This document shows positions 11,100-22,957 of a stretch of DNA of 64,000 nucleotides, in pieces. The DNA is from Rutidosis leptorrhynchoides (lineage: Eukaryota; Streptophyta; Magnoliopsida; Asterales; Asteraceae), in assembly GCF_046630445.1 (NCBI RefSeq), contig NC_092333.1:716526001-716590000 (forward strand), written 5' to 3'. The notes below the pieces were generated by a model that worked only from the letters and a program-made list of their open reading frames with translations, did no database searches and was not told the DNA's origin. Numbering within the stretch: position 1 is the stretch's first letter; every line of letters begins with the position of its first letter. The translations under genes were made by a program, and so were the position numbers.

Positions 11100-12086
11100 T
11101 TTGCTATTTTTTTTTTTTTTTTTTTTATAATCATTAACTTATGAAACAATTAAGTACTTAATTTTAAAATTTTGTTTCCCTTGTTATTTAGGACGAGGTC
11201 GTTTCGGATCGATGTCCTAGTCCGTCCCTCGACAAAATTTTAAAATTTGTCTTTTTGTAGCGATTGTTTTAAAAGCTAAGATTTTTGGGTTTTTTCAATG
11301 TTTTTGGCATACTTTAATTCAATAAGATTAAAAATAATGATAATAAAAGTTCTCGTCCCTCCCTCGGGTAAAGCAATTTCGGTTCAAAGACCTAGTCTTC
11401 AACTTACGACGAATTTTAAAAATCATATTCTTAACTTAATGAGATAAAGTAAATTTTTGTTTTTAAATTCACACAACTTAAATATAAAATTCAAAATTAA
11501 TATTAAAAATTCACACCAAACTTAAAAATTTGAAATGCATAAAATTAAAAATTCATATTTTAAAAATTAAAAATTTACACCAAACTTAATTTTAAAAATT
11601 CATATTATAAATTCACACCAAACTTATATTAATTTTTTCAAATATTTACAATTTTAAAAATATTGATTTTACAAAGTTTACAATATTTATAAAGGGTTCA
11701 AATATTAATTTTAAAAACATGGTAAAAATAAAATTAAAAATCTTTTTGTCTTTTTATCCCACTTTAATCAATCAAATATTATCAAAAATATGCGCCCCTC
11801 TTTTCGGTAAAGTAATTTCGGTTCCAAAACTTAATTTAACTCATGACGAATTTTTGAAATATTTTGGGTTGATTGTTTAAAGATATTTATACCTTAAGAA
11901 TAAACGTTAAATTTCGCAGTGATGTAATAAATTTTTTGAATGATATCAATAATTTCGGTCGCCAAACCTAATTTTATTCAATACCAATTTAATACTTTTT
12001 AGCGAACAAATTAGCTTTTATTATCAAAAGGTTAAAAATAAAAATAAAAATAAAAACTGTAAAGACATACCTTTGGAATAGATTTC
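11100..12086 (-). other. AT-rich Athila spacer
   Basis: Poly-T and repeated AAATTAAAAATTCACAC-like tracts fill this stretch between the small zinc-knuckle ORF and the internal promoter. I see no gene. Confidence 0.5.
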
Positions 12087-12503
12087 TTAGTTATATGATC
12101 TATCCCATTCATAAGATAGTCGGTTTAATTGGTTTTCCATGGCTACATAGGCGTAACCTCGAGCATTCAGTGTCTTTTCTTCTAAACATATGAACGGTCC
12201 GTCTCTGCATAAAGTAACAAATTCGGTATTTGAATAGGTTTGATTATTTGAACATTTACCTCCATGTGACCATTTTCCGCATTTGTGACATCTTTCTAGG
12301 TGTCGTGCTCTTCTTTTCGCTGCGGATTTTTATTTTCCTTTACCAAATTGTAACTTATTATCTTCGCATCTGGATTCTTTTCTAACTCCGTCCATTCTTT
12401 CTCTGATTACTGATACTATTTCACTTGGTAGTATGTCATTATTTCTTTTAGTGATCAAAGCGTGTAGCATTAGACCATGGTTTAGTTCACAGGCAGTCTT
12501 CAT
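12087..12503 (-). pseudogene. Small CCHC zinc-knuckle accessory ORF after Athila pol
   Basis: From the ATG at 12503 one frame runs 139 codons to a TAA at 12087-12089, broken only by an in-frame TAA at codon 58 (12330-12332). The first part is charged (VIRERMDGVRKE). The second holds CHKCGKWSHGGKC, a CX2CX4HX3C zinc knuckle of the nucleocapsid type, then CRDGPFIC. A strong acceptor (pyrimidine run, then TTAG at 12515-12516) sits just before the ATG, so expression by splicing is plausible. It is too short for the usual ORF cut-off once broken. Function is unknown; RNA binding is inferred. Confidence 0.55.
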
Positions 12504-12676
12504 TTTGTAAAAACCTAAAAAAAAATAAAAATTCAGAATGGGGGGAGAAGACTAGTTCTTTAGGGTCTGCTAGGGAAAGACCATTCGGGTTCCATTTTCG
12601 AGAACTACACGAAAACAGACAATCTAACTCTAACAGAAATACATATTATCCTTTAAAGACTTGATTCTCCCCACAC

Positions 12677-15477
12677 TTAGTTAGCTGTGGTGTCGAAATT
12701 GTGATTAACTTCGTTGTCGACTTCCATCGGACCATGTATGTAATGTTTAACTCTGTGACCATTAACTTTAAATTCAATCCCATTTGAATTTATCAATTCT
12801 ATCGTTCCGTATGGGAAAACTCTTTTGACTATGAATGGTCCAGACCATCTTGATTTCAATTTTCCTGGAAATAGCTTGAATCGTGAATTGAAAAGAAGAA
12901 CTCTGTCTCCTTCTTTAAATTCTTTTGAACTTCTGATTCTTTTATCATGCCATTTCTTCGTTCTTTCTTTATAGATTAACGAATTTTCGTATGCTTCATG
13001 TCTTAATTCTTCTAATTCGTTTAGTTGACTTAATCGTAGACGTCCGGCTTCATGTAAATCAAGATTACATGTCTTCAAAGCCCAAAATGCTTTGTGTTCA
13101 ATTTCTACTGGAAGATGACATGCTTTTCCAAAAACAAGTCTAAAAGGTGTGGTTCCAATTGGAGTTTTGTAGGCTGTTCTAAAAGCCCAGAGTGCATCCT
13201 CCAATTTAATGGACCATTCCTTCGGATTTGATCCTACGGTTTTCTCTAGAATACGTTTTAAAGCTCGGTTGGTATTTTCAACTTGTCCACTTGTTTGTGG
13301 ATGATATGCGGTGGAGATTTTATGAGTTACTCCATATCTTTTAAGAACTTTCTCAAGTTGATTATTACAGAAATGAGTACCCCGATCACTTATTAAAGCT
13401 TTCGGTGTTCCAAACCTTGCAAAAAGACATTTTAAAAAGTTGACTACAACTCGTGCATCGTTAGTTGGAGAGCTTGTGCTTCTGCCCATTTAGATACATA
13501 ATCAATGGCTACGAGTATATATAGATTATTATGAGATTTTGGAAATGGACCCATAAAGTCAATACCCCAAATGTCAAATACTTCACATACTTGGATGACA
13601 TTTTGTGGCATTTCATCACGTTGACTTATTTTTCCGGCCCTTTGACATGCATCACAGGATTTGCAAAGAAGGTGTGCATCTTTGTAAATTGTAGGCCAAT
13701 AGAATCCAGCATCATAAACTTTTCTTGCTGTTAGTTGAGGCCCATAATGCCCTCCAGTTGGCCCTGTGTGACAATGGTTTAATATTTTACTGGCTTCATC
13801 TCCGAATACACATCGGCGTATTATTCCATCGGGACAACTTTTAAACAGATGTGGATCTTCCCAAAAATAGTGTTTTATATCACTGAAGAATTTCTTTCGT
13901 CTTTGGTACGATAATCCTTTTTCAAGGAATCCACATACTAAATAATTTGCATAGTCTGCAAACCATGGGATTTCTTTATAATCTATCTTCAATAGATATT
14001 CATCAGGAAAGTTGTCTTGTATGGCTGATTCATTTAGAACTTCTAATTCGGGATTTTCAAGACGAGAAAGATGATCAGCGGCGAGATTTTCTGCTCCTTT
14101 TTTATCTCGGATTTCAATATCAAACTCTTGTAAGAGTAAGATCCAACAGATTAATCTTGGTTTAGCATCTTGTTTTGAAAATAGGTATCTAAGAGCAGAA
14201 TGGTCGGTATAGACCACCGTTTTTGCTAGAACGAGATATGATCGAAATTTGTCAAAAGCAAATACAATAGCAAGGAGTTCTTTTTCAGTAGTTGTATAGT
14301 TCGTTTGTGCTCCTTGTAACGTCTTACTAGCATAATATATAGGTTGAAATCGTTTTTCAATCCTTTGTCCTAAAACGGCTCCCATTGCAAAATCACTTGC
14401 ATCGCACATTAGTTCAAATGGTAGATTCCAATTTGGTGTTATCATGATCGGCGCATTAGTGAGTTTCTCTTTAAGAATATTAAAAGATTTGATACACTCA
14501 TCTGAAAAGATGAATGGAGCATCCTTTTCTAGGAGTTTATTCATAGGAGTGGCAATTTTAGAAAAATCTTTTATGAAACGTCGGTAAAAACCGGCATGCC
14601 CTAGAAAACTCCTAACTCCTCTAACATTGGTGGGATGTGGAAGTTTAGAAATTACATCTACTTTAGCTCTATCCACTTCAATTCCTTCTTTTGAAATTTT
14701 ATGTCCAAGAACGATGCCTTCTTTAACCATGAAATGGCATTTCTCCCAATTAAGTACTAGATTTGATTTTTCACATCTAATTAGCATTCGTTCCAGATTA
14801 ACTAGACATGATTTAAATGTATCACCGAAGACTGAAAAGTCATCCATGAAAACTTCCTTGCATTCTTCTATCATGTCATGAAAAATCGCCATCATACACC
14901 TTTGAAAGGTTGCAGGGGCGTTGCAAAGTCCAAATGGCATGCGTTTGTAAGCAAAAGTACCATAAGGGCATGTGAACGTGGTTTTCTCTTGATCTTCGGG
15001 TGCTATTGGAATTTGAAAATATCCGGAAAATCCATCTAGAAAACAATAGTAACTATTTCCGGCTAATCTTTCCAACATTTGATCAATGAAAGGTAAGGGA
15101 AAGTGATCTTTTCTGGTGGCGTCATTTAATTTTCTATAATCAATACACACACGCCATCCTGTTACAGTCCTAGTAGGAATAAGCTCATTTTTCTCATTTG
15201 TAATGACAGTCATGCCACCCTTCTTCGGCACGCATTGAACTGGGCTTACCCATGGACTATCAAAAATTGGATAAATTAAACCTGCATCTAGCAGTTTAAT
15301 AATCTCTTTCTTAACTACATCTTGCATATTAGGATTTAGTCTTCGTTGGCGTTGCACATACGTTTTATGACCTTCTTCCATAAAGATTTTATGTGTGCAA
15401 TACGAAGGACTTATTCCTTTAATATCATGAATCTTCCATGCAATGGCTGGTTTATGAGCTTTCAACACAGAAATGAG
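12677..15477 (-). pseudogene. Athila pol: reverse transcriptase, RNase H, integrase (frameshifted)
   Basis: The first segment (15477-13444) has RT with the catalytic FMDD box (MDDFSVF), RNase H (TDHSAL region), the integrase HHCC zinc domain (CKSCDACQ) and the first integrase Asp (GIDFMGPFP). The frame then shifts by one base near 13468. The second segment (13489-12677) carries the rest of integrase (SDRGTHF, then [10 protein letters not shown] with the Glu) and a C-terminal domain. It is in the same frame as gag-pro, separated by one stop (15478-15480). No chromodomain is present, as expected for Athila. The polymerase would copy genomic RNA and the integrase insert the DNA. Confidence 0.93.
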
Positions 15478-18279
15478 TTATGATTTCTCATTTTCAGTAA
15501 GAGAAGACGATATTATTACAGGTAATTCAGATTCACCATGTAAATAAGCGTATTCCAAATGGTTTGGAAGTGGTTTTAACTCTAATTTCGGAGGTTCTTC
15601 TATCGATGATTTATATCGATATCTGTCTTCTTCTTTTAGCATTTGAATTTCTTCTATTGTTGGTTCATATCCATTAGCTATAAGTGTAGCTAACATTTCA
15701 GCTTCATCAATTGGTTCATTACCTTCTCCTAAAGAACATTCTCCTGTTCCTTGTAATTCTGGAAATTCTTCTAATAATTCTGCATGTGCATCTATAGTTT
15801 GAATATAATAACATGTATCATCTGCAGATTGTGGTTGTTGCATTGCTCTATCAACTGAAAAGATAACACTCTCATCCTCTATACTTAGGGTCAGTTTCTT
15901 ACCGAACACGTCTATCATTGCTTTAGCCGTGTTTAAGAATGGTCTTCCTAATATGAGAGGAACTTGAGAATCTTCTTCCATGTCCAAAACAACAAAATCT
16001 ACTGGAAATACTAAAGTACCAACTTTAACTAGCATGTTCTCCATTATCCCTCTAGGATATTTTATTGATCTATCGGCTAGTTGTATGCTTATTCTGGTTG
16101 GTTTCAATTCTCCAAGGTCTAGTTTAGTGTATAGTGAATACGGCATTAGATTTATACTAGCACCTAAGTCTGCCAATGCTTCTATTGAACTAAGACTACC
16201 CAGAAGACATGGAATTGTGAAACTTCCTGGATCAGATAGTTTTTCTGGTATCTTATTCAACATCACTGCTGAACAATTAGCATTCATAGTAACAGCCGAG
16301 AGTTCTTCCATTTTCTTTCTATTTGAGATTAGATCTTTCAAGAATTTAGCATATCTAGGCATTCCTGAAATCACATCAATGAAAGGAAGATTTACATTTA
16401 TCTGTTTAAACATATCCAAGAATTTGGATTGCTCGGCTTCAAGTTTTTCTTTCTTCATTTTACTCGGGTAAGGAAGTGGTGGTTGGTATGGTTTAACATA
16501 AGGTTTAGCCTTAACTATGTTATCTTCATTAACCTTTTCAACTACCGGTTCTTTTTCCTTATCTTGATCAGGTTGTGGTTCTTGTGGAGTAGGAATAGCT
16601 TCATCAGAAGTTACAGGTATTTCAGGTGGTTTAAGTATTGTACCACTTCTTGTGGTAATGGCTTTAGCTGTTTCATTCCGGGGGTTAGCATTTGTATCAC
16701 TAGGTAGACTTCCCGGTTTTCTTTCACCTATTAACCTTGCTAGGTTACTTACTTCTTGTTCCAGATTTTGAATAGAAGCTTGTTGATTTCTAAATGCTTG
16801 AGCATTTTGTTCATTGGTTTGTTTTTGAGATGTGAAAAATTGCGTTTGAGTTTCAACTAGCTTCGTCATCATATCTTCTAAATTCGGCTTTTTATCATCG
16901 GTTTGTTGTGGTGGTTTGTTTTGAAAATTAGGTCTTTGCTGATTATAAGTATTATTGGATACTTGTTGATTGCTAGGACCTTGTTGGTTGTTGTATGGAA
17001 TATTTCTGTTATAATTCTGGTTTTGATTGTAAATCGGTCTTGGCGGTTGATAATTATTCTGATAATTATTTCCAGGCCTTTGGTTTATGTATGAAATATT
17101 CTCTCTTTGTTCCATTGTTAATTCAATACTGAGACAATCTTTTGTCAAATGTGGTCCTCCACACTGCTCACAACTAATTCGTATTGAGTGAATATCTTTA
17201 GTCATCTTTTCCATTCGTCTCTCCACAGCATCTATCTTTGCGGAAATGGAATCTAAGTCATGGCTAGAATCGGCTCTAGCTGCTTTAGATGATCTAACGA
17301 TGTCTTTTTCTTGGTGCCACTCATGTGAGTGGGAAGCAGTATTATCAATAATTTTGTAAGCATCAGTTTCGGTTTTCTTCATAATAGAACCACCAGCTGC
17401 TATATCTATGTCTTTTCTTGTAGTGATGTCGCATCCTTGGTAGAATATTTGTACTATTTGACAGGTGTCTAAACCATGTTGCGGACATCCTCTTAACAAC
17501 TTTCCATATCTTGTCCATGCCTCATATAGAGTTTCATTTGGTTTCTGTGTGAACGTAACAATTTCTGCTTGAAGTCTTACGGCTTTAGATGCAGGAAAGA
17601 ATTGTTTAAGAAATTTGTCAACTAAAACGTCCCATGTATCGATCGCCCCTTCAGGTAACGATTCCAACCAATCTTTGGCTTCTCCCTTTAAAGTCCAGGG
17701 AAATAACATGAGATATATCTGTTCATCCTCCACTTCTCGGATTTTAAATAGTGTGCAGATCCTATTAAAGGTACGTAGATGTTCATTTGGATCTTCCTTC
17801 GGCGCACCACTAAATTGGCATTGATTAGTCACCATGTGTAGAATTTGTCCTTTGATTTCATAATCTGGCGCATTAATGTCTGGATGAGTAATTGCGTGAC
17901 CTTGGCCAGTGCGTTTAGCTCTCATTCGGTCTTCCATACTTAAAGGTTCCAGATTCTCCATAATTGAATTTGTTGAATCGGTATCACTAGATGATTCTGA
18001 TTTAATGGTTCGTTCCTCAACAATCTCTGTTTGAATAATTTGTGGCTCCGGAGGAAAGTTTAATGGTTCAGGATCTACGAACCGTTCCTGAATATTTTCC
18101 AGATTCTCAATTGTGAGGTCGGGTTCAAAAAATGGATTATCGGAAATTTGAACTGAAGTACTTGGTCTACTGGATGACGATTCTAAAGAAAAATCAACGG
18201 CGGTTATATTTGCTAAATGTCTTGATCTAGTTACAGGTGGTGAACGTACAAAAGGTGGTGAACGTCTTGCTCGGTGCAT
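15478..18279 (-). CDS. Athila gag-protease
   Basis: A 933-codon frame starts with a basic, Ser-rich N-terminus. The retrotransposon capsid domain lies around residues 130-300 (KGEAKDWLESLPEG, FFPASKAVRLQ). A zinc knuckle follows (CEQCGGPHLTKDC, CX2CX4HX4C), then an Asn/Gln-rich region near 400-470, then an aspartic protease with the DLGA active-site loop (ALADLGASINLM) near residue 700. Gag packages RNA and the protease cleaves the polyprotein. It ends in TAA, and pol follows in the same frame without a new ATG, so this stop either blocks pol in this copy or is read through. I favour a disabling mutation. Confidence 0.93.
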   Translation of the reverse strand: MHRARRSPPFVRSPPVTRSRHLANITAVDFSLESSSSRPSTSVQISDNPFFEPDLTIENLENIQERFVDPEPLNFPPEPQIIQTEIVEERTIKSESSSDTDSTNSIMENLEPLSMEDRMRAKRTGQGHAITHPDINAPDYEIKGQILHMVTNQCQFSGAPKEDPNEHLRTFNRICTLFKIREVEDEQIYLMLFPWTLKGEAKDWLESLPEGAIDTWDVLVDKFLKQFFPASKAVRLQAEIVTFTQKPNETLYEAWTRYGKLLRGCPQHGLDTCQIVQIFYQGCDITTRKDIDIAAGGSIMKKTETDAYKIIDNTASHSHEWHQEKDIVRSSKAARADSSHDLDSISAKIDAVERRMEKMTKDIHSIRISCEQCGGPHLTKDCLSIELTMEQRENISYINQRPGNNYQNNYQPPRPIYNQNQNYNRNIPYNNQQGPSNQQVSNNTYNQQRPNFQNKPPQQTDDKKPNLEDMMTKLVETQTQFFTSQKQTNEQNAQAFRNQQASIQNLEQEVSNLARLIGERKPGSLPSDTNANPRNETAKAITTRSGTILKPPEIPVTSDEAIPTPQEPQPDQDKEKEPVVEKVNEDNIVKAKPYVKPYQPPLPYPSKMKKEKLEAEQSKFLDMFKQINVNLPFIDVISGMPRYAKFLKDLISNRKKMEELSAVTMNANCSAVMLNKIPEKLSDPGSFTIPCLLGSLSSIEALADLGASINLMPYSLYTKLDLGELKPTRISIQLADRSIKYPRGIMENMLVKVGTLVFPVDFVVLDMEEDSQVPLILGRPFLNTAKAMIDVFGKKLTLSIEDESVIFSVDRAMQQPQSADDTCYYIQTIDAHAELLEEFPELQGTGECSLGEGNEPIDEAEMLATLIANGYEPTIEEIQMLKEEDRYRYKSSIEEPPKLELKPLPNHLEYAYLHGESELPVIISSSLTENEKS

Positions 18280-19783
18280 TCACTGAATATCCTATTAGTT
18301 TTAAAAAGGAAAGAAAAATTATAATAAGTTATCCAATCAATAGACTTTTCTGATTTTGCCCACGTTTCGAATAGCCAAAAGATGCAGCAGAGGGGCAGGA
18401 TTCGTTTGGTCTCAATATAATTGAGGACTGTTTGGTTCTAATAACCCGGTCCACGTACAAATCCAACTATTACTACGAACCAGAAAATTTTGATGTCTAT
18501 CAATTTAACCACTCAAAATAAATTTTCGTAATTTTAAGAAATTTAGATAAGAAGTAGAATAAAAATCTATGTCCTAAAACTAGAATAGCGAGAAATAAGA
18601 AAGAAAAAGAGTTCGTCGAAAAAGGTCGAAAAAGAAAAATGGTTGAAAAATAAAAGGTGACGAAAAAATAAAATAAAAGAAACTTATAAAAACTTAAAAA
18701 TACTTGAATAACCTAACCTTATTACTACAACTAACTTAAAATTATAATCGCAAATTGATATTACTAATTGGAATGATAATTGATACATAGGTAAAAGTCG
18801 TCTAAAAATATTAAAGCTTACAGGAAAAACTATATCCCAAATGGAAATAACTTAAAAAGAAACTAAAACTTAAAAAGGCGTCGCAAAATTCTAAAGTACC
18901 TAAATCTTAATCTAAGAAAAAGCACTTAAGGAATTCTACGGCAAAGCCTAAAAATCTAGGAGCAAAAATAACTATAGCAAAAACTAAGTCTAAAATTAAA
19001 TATGAGCGAAAAATACAAATATTACGTTAAAACGATTGAAAAGGGACAAAATATAAAAATATACAAAAAGTTGTAAAAAGTACAATTTTTATAAAAATAT
19101 TATTTTTATATTATTTATTTTATTAAACTATTAATTTTACAATTTAATTAAACTTAATAAACTAAAATATAAATTAAATAAAACTTAAATTAAACTAAAA
19201 CTAATAATAATAATAATAATAATTAGGGTTTATAATAATAATTAATTAATAATTACTCCGTGATTAATCGCAGTAGGGTTTCTGTCGGTGTCAGAATTAC
19301 TCCGCGAGTCGCGGTATTTCAAACAACAAACCCCGCGAGTCGCGGGGTTTCAAAATTCAACCCTGGAACAGTTTAAAACTCGACGTTTTTTTTTTTTTTT
19401 TCTGTTTTCTGTTTTTATATTTTCTGTTTATATTATCTTATTAAAATATTTATGTAATCTAAATAAAACTTATCTTTAATAACTAAGATAAAAATAAAAT
19501 ACTTTATAACAATAAAAAAATAGATTTATATATATATATTTTTTTCTTTTTTTTTCTATTTTTTATATTTATAAAATATATTTATAAAATAAATTAAATA
19601 AAACTCATATTTTTACAAAATAAAACTTATATTTATCAAACTCCTAAAAATACATAAATTTTTGTTTTTCTTTTTATATTTTCGAATAATTAAAACGTAT
19701 TTTTACAAAAACGAATTTTAATAAAAGTTAACTAAATTTTTTTTTTTTTTATATTAGTGTTGCGCTTCCGGCTTTTAAGAGAG
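18280..19783 (-). other. Athila leader with a palindrome pair
   Basis: This untranslated leader between PBS and gag is very AT-rich. It holds a palindrome pair at 19302-19314 (CCGCGAGTCGCGG) and 19331-19347 (CCCCGCGAGTCGCGGGG), 16 bp apart, without a good TATA site. In the second, both ends of the palindrome differ from the LTR version in a way that keeps pairing. I see no gene. Confidence 0.6.
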
Positions 19784-19802
19784 TTCCCCGGCAGCGGCGC
19801 CA
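19784..19802 (-). promoter_or_regulatory. Athila primer-binding site (tRNA-Asp type)
   Basis: In sense this reads TGGCGCCGCTGCCGGGGAA, eight bases after the LTR. Athila and Tat elements typically use TGGCGCCGTTGCC, complementary to tRNA-Asp; one base differs here. Confidence 0.85.
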
Positions 19803-19810
19803 AAAATACT

Positions 19811-21790
19811 TGATGTCAAAGCGGAGGTGTATACGAAAATAGTTATTAATTTTAGCAGGAAATACTATTAAATACGATACAATTTTACACAAGATATTTA
19901 TTTATTTATAGAATGGATATACTTAAACCTTGCTACAACACTTATAGGCAGTGTACCTAATCGTACAGTAGTGTAGTTTTTAGTAAGTCCGGTTCGTTCC
20001 ACAGGGAAAATCTTTAAACAAAGCTTAACGCTATATTAGTTTACTTTTATAAAAATACAAATATATATATAAGTAATATTATTATTATAAAGGGGGGTTT
20101 TTACCGTTTAATGACCGGTTTGTCGATTTTAAAACTTTAGTCGCAGTTAAAACCAAATGTAAAATATTAAGACTTAAATTAAAGCGTAAAGTAAATAACG
20201 ATAATGAAATTGCGAATAATAAAAGTGCGATAAAATAAACTTGCGATAATTAAAAAGTACGATAATTAAAAGTGCAATTAAATACAATAATAATAAAAAT
20301 GCGATATTTAGAAGTGCAATTAAATATAAAATAAAGGAAATTAAATATGAAATAAAAGAATTATGCTTATTTAAACTTCCGTAATCATGATGTTTGACGT
20401 GTTGATTTTAGTTTTATGCCCATGGGTTAATTGTCCTTTGTCCTGGATTATTTAATATGTCCGTCTGGTTTTTGTCCATAACAGTCCATCAGTCATAAAT
20501 ATAAAATGCGAGTGTCCTCGTCAAATTATCCTTATACCCGAAGTTAAATATTCCAACTAATTGGGGACTTAAACTGTAACAAGATTTTAATACTTTGTTT
20601 AATAATTACACCAGGATGTCGACTGAGTGTAACCCAAGGTTTTAATATTTTGTTATCAATTATACCAAGTGTCCTTGTACATAATTTCACCCCTGTTTTA
20701 ATTATTCTAGTGGCTATTAATCCATTCCCGTGTCCGGTTAAATGAACGATTATTCGTTGGTATAAATACCCCGCCCATCGTGTCCGATCGAGTGTATATG
20801 GTAATTTATAGGGACGCCCAATTGTAAATCTTTATATTAACATTAACAAACTATCATTTAGTTAAACAAATATAAAGCCCATTAATAGCCCATAGTCTAA
20901 TTTCCACAAGTGTCGTTCTTTTGTCCAAACCCCAATTATGGTACAAAGCCCAATTACCCAATTTTAGTAATTAGCCCAACATCATGATTACTTCGTTTTA
21001 AATAAGCATAATAATAACTTAGCTACGAGACATTAATGTAAAAAGGTTGAACATAACTTACAATGATTAAAAATAGCGTAGCGTTACACGGACAGAATTT
21101 CGACTTACACCCTTACAATATTCGCTAACATACCCTTATTATTAGAATTATAATTAAAATTAAAATTAAAATATAAATTATAAATATAAATATATCATAT
21201 GAATGAGGAAAAAAAAAGATGATATTTTACGATCAGAATGCGCGAGCTTTATAGGGGGTTTCTGAATTTGGGGCTCCGCGACTCGCGGCCTTTTTGGCCT
21301 TCAAACTCCGCGAGTCGCGGAGTTTACTTTTACAGCTCCGAGGAGTTTGGCACTTTGTTTACCGACGGTTTAAATATAAATATAATATATTAAATAATTA
21401 TAAGAATTATTTAAATATTATATTATATTTATATGCATAGTTGACTTGTAATTTTTAGTCCGTTGCGTCGAGCGTTGAGAGTTGACTCTGGTCCCGGTTC
21501 CGGATTTTCGAACGTCCTTGCGTACAATTTAATATCTTGTACTTTGCGTTTTGAATCTTGTACTCTTGTAATTTCGAGACGTTTCTTATCAATAATTGGA
21601 ACCTCTTTGATTGTCTTTTGTACTTTTGAGCTTTTTGGTCGTTTGCGTCTTCAATTCGTCGAATCTGTCTTTTGTCTTCACCTTTTATTATTTAAACGAA
21701 TATCACTTGTAAATAGAACAATTGCAACTAAAAGCTTGTCTTTCTTGAGGAATAATGCTATGAAATATATGTTCGTTTTTAGCATTATCA
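19811..21790 (-). repeat. Athila sense-5' LTR
   Basis: This 1,980-bp LTR should drive transcription. Read on the minus strand it has an upstream box (21431-21525), paired palindromes (21306-21322, 21274-21288) and TATAAAG (21248-21254), about 540 nt from the LTR start. Confidence 0.97.
21248..21525 (-). promoter_or_regulatory. Athila LTR core promoter module
   Basis: In sense order: a 95-bp upstream box containing CCGGAACCGGGAC and AAGTCAACTATGCACAT, an AT-rich spacer, two palindromes 17 bp apart, then CCTATAAAGC. The upstream box matches 22863-22957 in element A over 95 ungapped positions with 22 mismatches by eye. The second copy is at 6248-6525. Confidence 0.65.
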
Positions 21791-22536
21791 AGAACATATG
21801 TTGGTCAATAAATGTCTATTAAGCTAGGCCAGGTCATAGTGCATCACAATCCTAATGCTCGAGATCGACATATAATAGTTATCCAAAGTAGTTTCAAAAA
21901 GTCAATTTTGACAATAGTTCAACAAAACGAGACGTGCCTTATATAAGGATTCATTTACTCGGTTGGTAATATTTAAAAGTTCACTTTATCAGTCTCGTAA
22001 ACAAGTTGTTTAAATCTTAATTGCAGATTCAAAAGCAATTTTAATTAACGTCAAACATAATTCAGTTGATCATATCTTTTAATCCGTTCATCGAAACTAT
22101 TCGATATCTAAATGAAAAGTTATTGATTTTTCGCCAGCTTTCCAAATACATGTATATCATATACCTTTTACCAGTAATATATGTATTTAATTAATGATTC
22201 ATTATAAACTGTTTAACGACGAAATTTAGCATACAAGCATATATAAATATATATACTCGAGCACTAGACATGGATACATAATTAATATATAAAAGATAAG
22301 ATATAAGTCCTTACATATCAGTATTGAGATTCAATATTGTAGGAAAGTACGTAGACGTAACGGAGATGATAAACACTAAGTTTGATTCACAAATATACCC
22401 TCGAACATTACCCATAACCTCCTTGGCAATAACCCATAATTTCCTTAGCTCTATCCCGCTTGGAAACCATTTTGAAAGTGACACGCTCATGACCTCGTCG
22501 TAGTATTTTAAGTGATATAATTAATAATAATAAAAA

Positions 22537-22540
22537 TACT

Positions 22541-22612
<72 letters not shown>

Positions 22613-22613
22613 T
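22537..22613. repeat. (AAT)n microsatellite in element A LTR
   Basis: About 25 AAT/ATA units run without interruption. Confidence 0.9.
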
Positions 22614-22673
22614 TAAATAAATAAATAACTTATGGAGTAATATATGTGTAAATAAACTCGAGCAGAAACTGGG

Positions 22674-22957
22674 CTTTTATAGGCAACTTTTTGGAATCTG
22701 ATGCCCATGCGATCGCATGGGGTTTTAGTGTATTTTCCATGCGATCGCATGGCCGCCTGATCCAGCTCAAAATGTTTTTGTTTTCTTGTTTGTCGACATA
22801 TTATTATATAATATATATAATATATATAATTTAAATAATTAATTATATATTATATTAAATTCATGTGCATAGTTGACTTGTAATTTTCGTTCCGATGACT
22901 CGTACGTTATCACTCGACTTATGTCCCGGTTCCGGTTTCTCGAACGCATTTTCGTAC
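22674..22957 (-). promoter_or_regulatory. Element A LTR core promoter module
   Basis: In sense order: the box at 22957-22863 (homologous to the Athila box), an AT-rich spacer, two copies of the perfect palindrome CCATGCGATCGCATGG (22737-22752 and 22705-22720, 16 bp apart), then TATAAAAG (22674-22681), 23 bp beyond the second palindrome. Confidence 0.65.

Larger units (their letters stand above)
4811..21790 (-). mobile_element. Athila-type Ty3/Gypsy retrotransposon, near-complete
   Basis: This 16,980-bp element starts TG, ends CA and is flanked by the 5-bp duplication AGAAC (4806-4810 and 21791-21795). Its LTRs lie exactly 15,000 bp apart and are both 1,980 bp; I counted six differences by eye, so it is young. 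Sense order on the minus strand: LTR, tRNA-Asp-type PBS, gag-pro, pol, zinc-knuckle ORF, internal promoter module, env-like gene, degenerate PPT, LTR. Gag-pro and pol are split by one in-frame stop and pol has one frameshift, so this copy is probably not autonomous. It sits inside the LTR of element A. Confidence 0.97.

Noticed and set aside
15478..15480. Programmed stop readthrough between Athila gag-pro and pol
   Set aside because: The context is not a known plant readthrough signal and the copy has another frameshift, so a disabling mutation is simpler.
13531..18100. Plus-strand ORFs across Athila gag-pol
   Set aside because: They are shadows of the minus-strand polyprotein and have no recognisable product.
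22537..22613. CRISPR-like or satellite array
   Set aside because: It is a plain trinucleotide microsatellite with no spacers.
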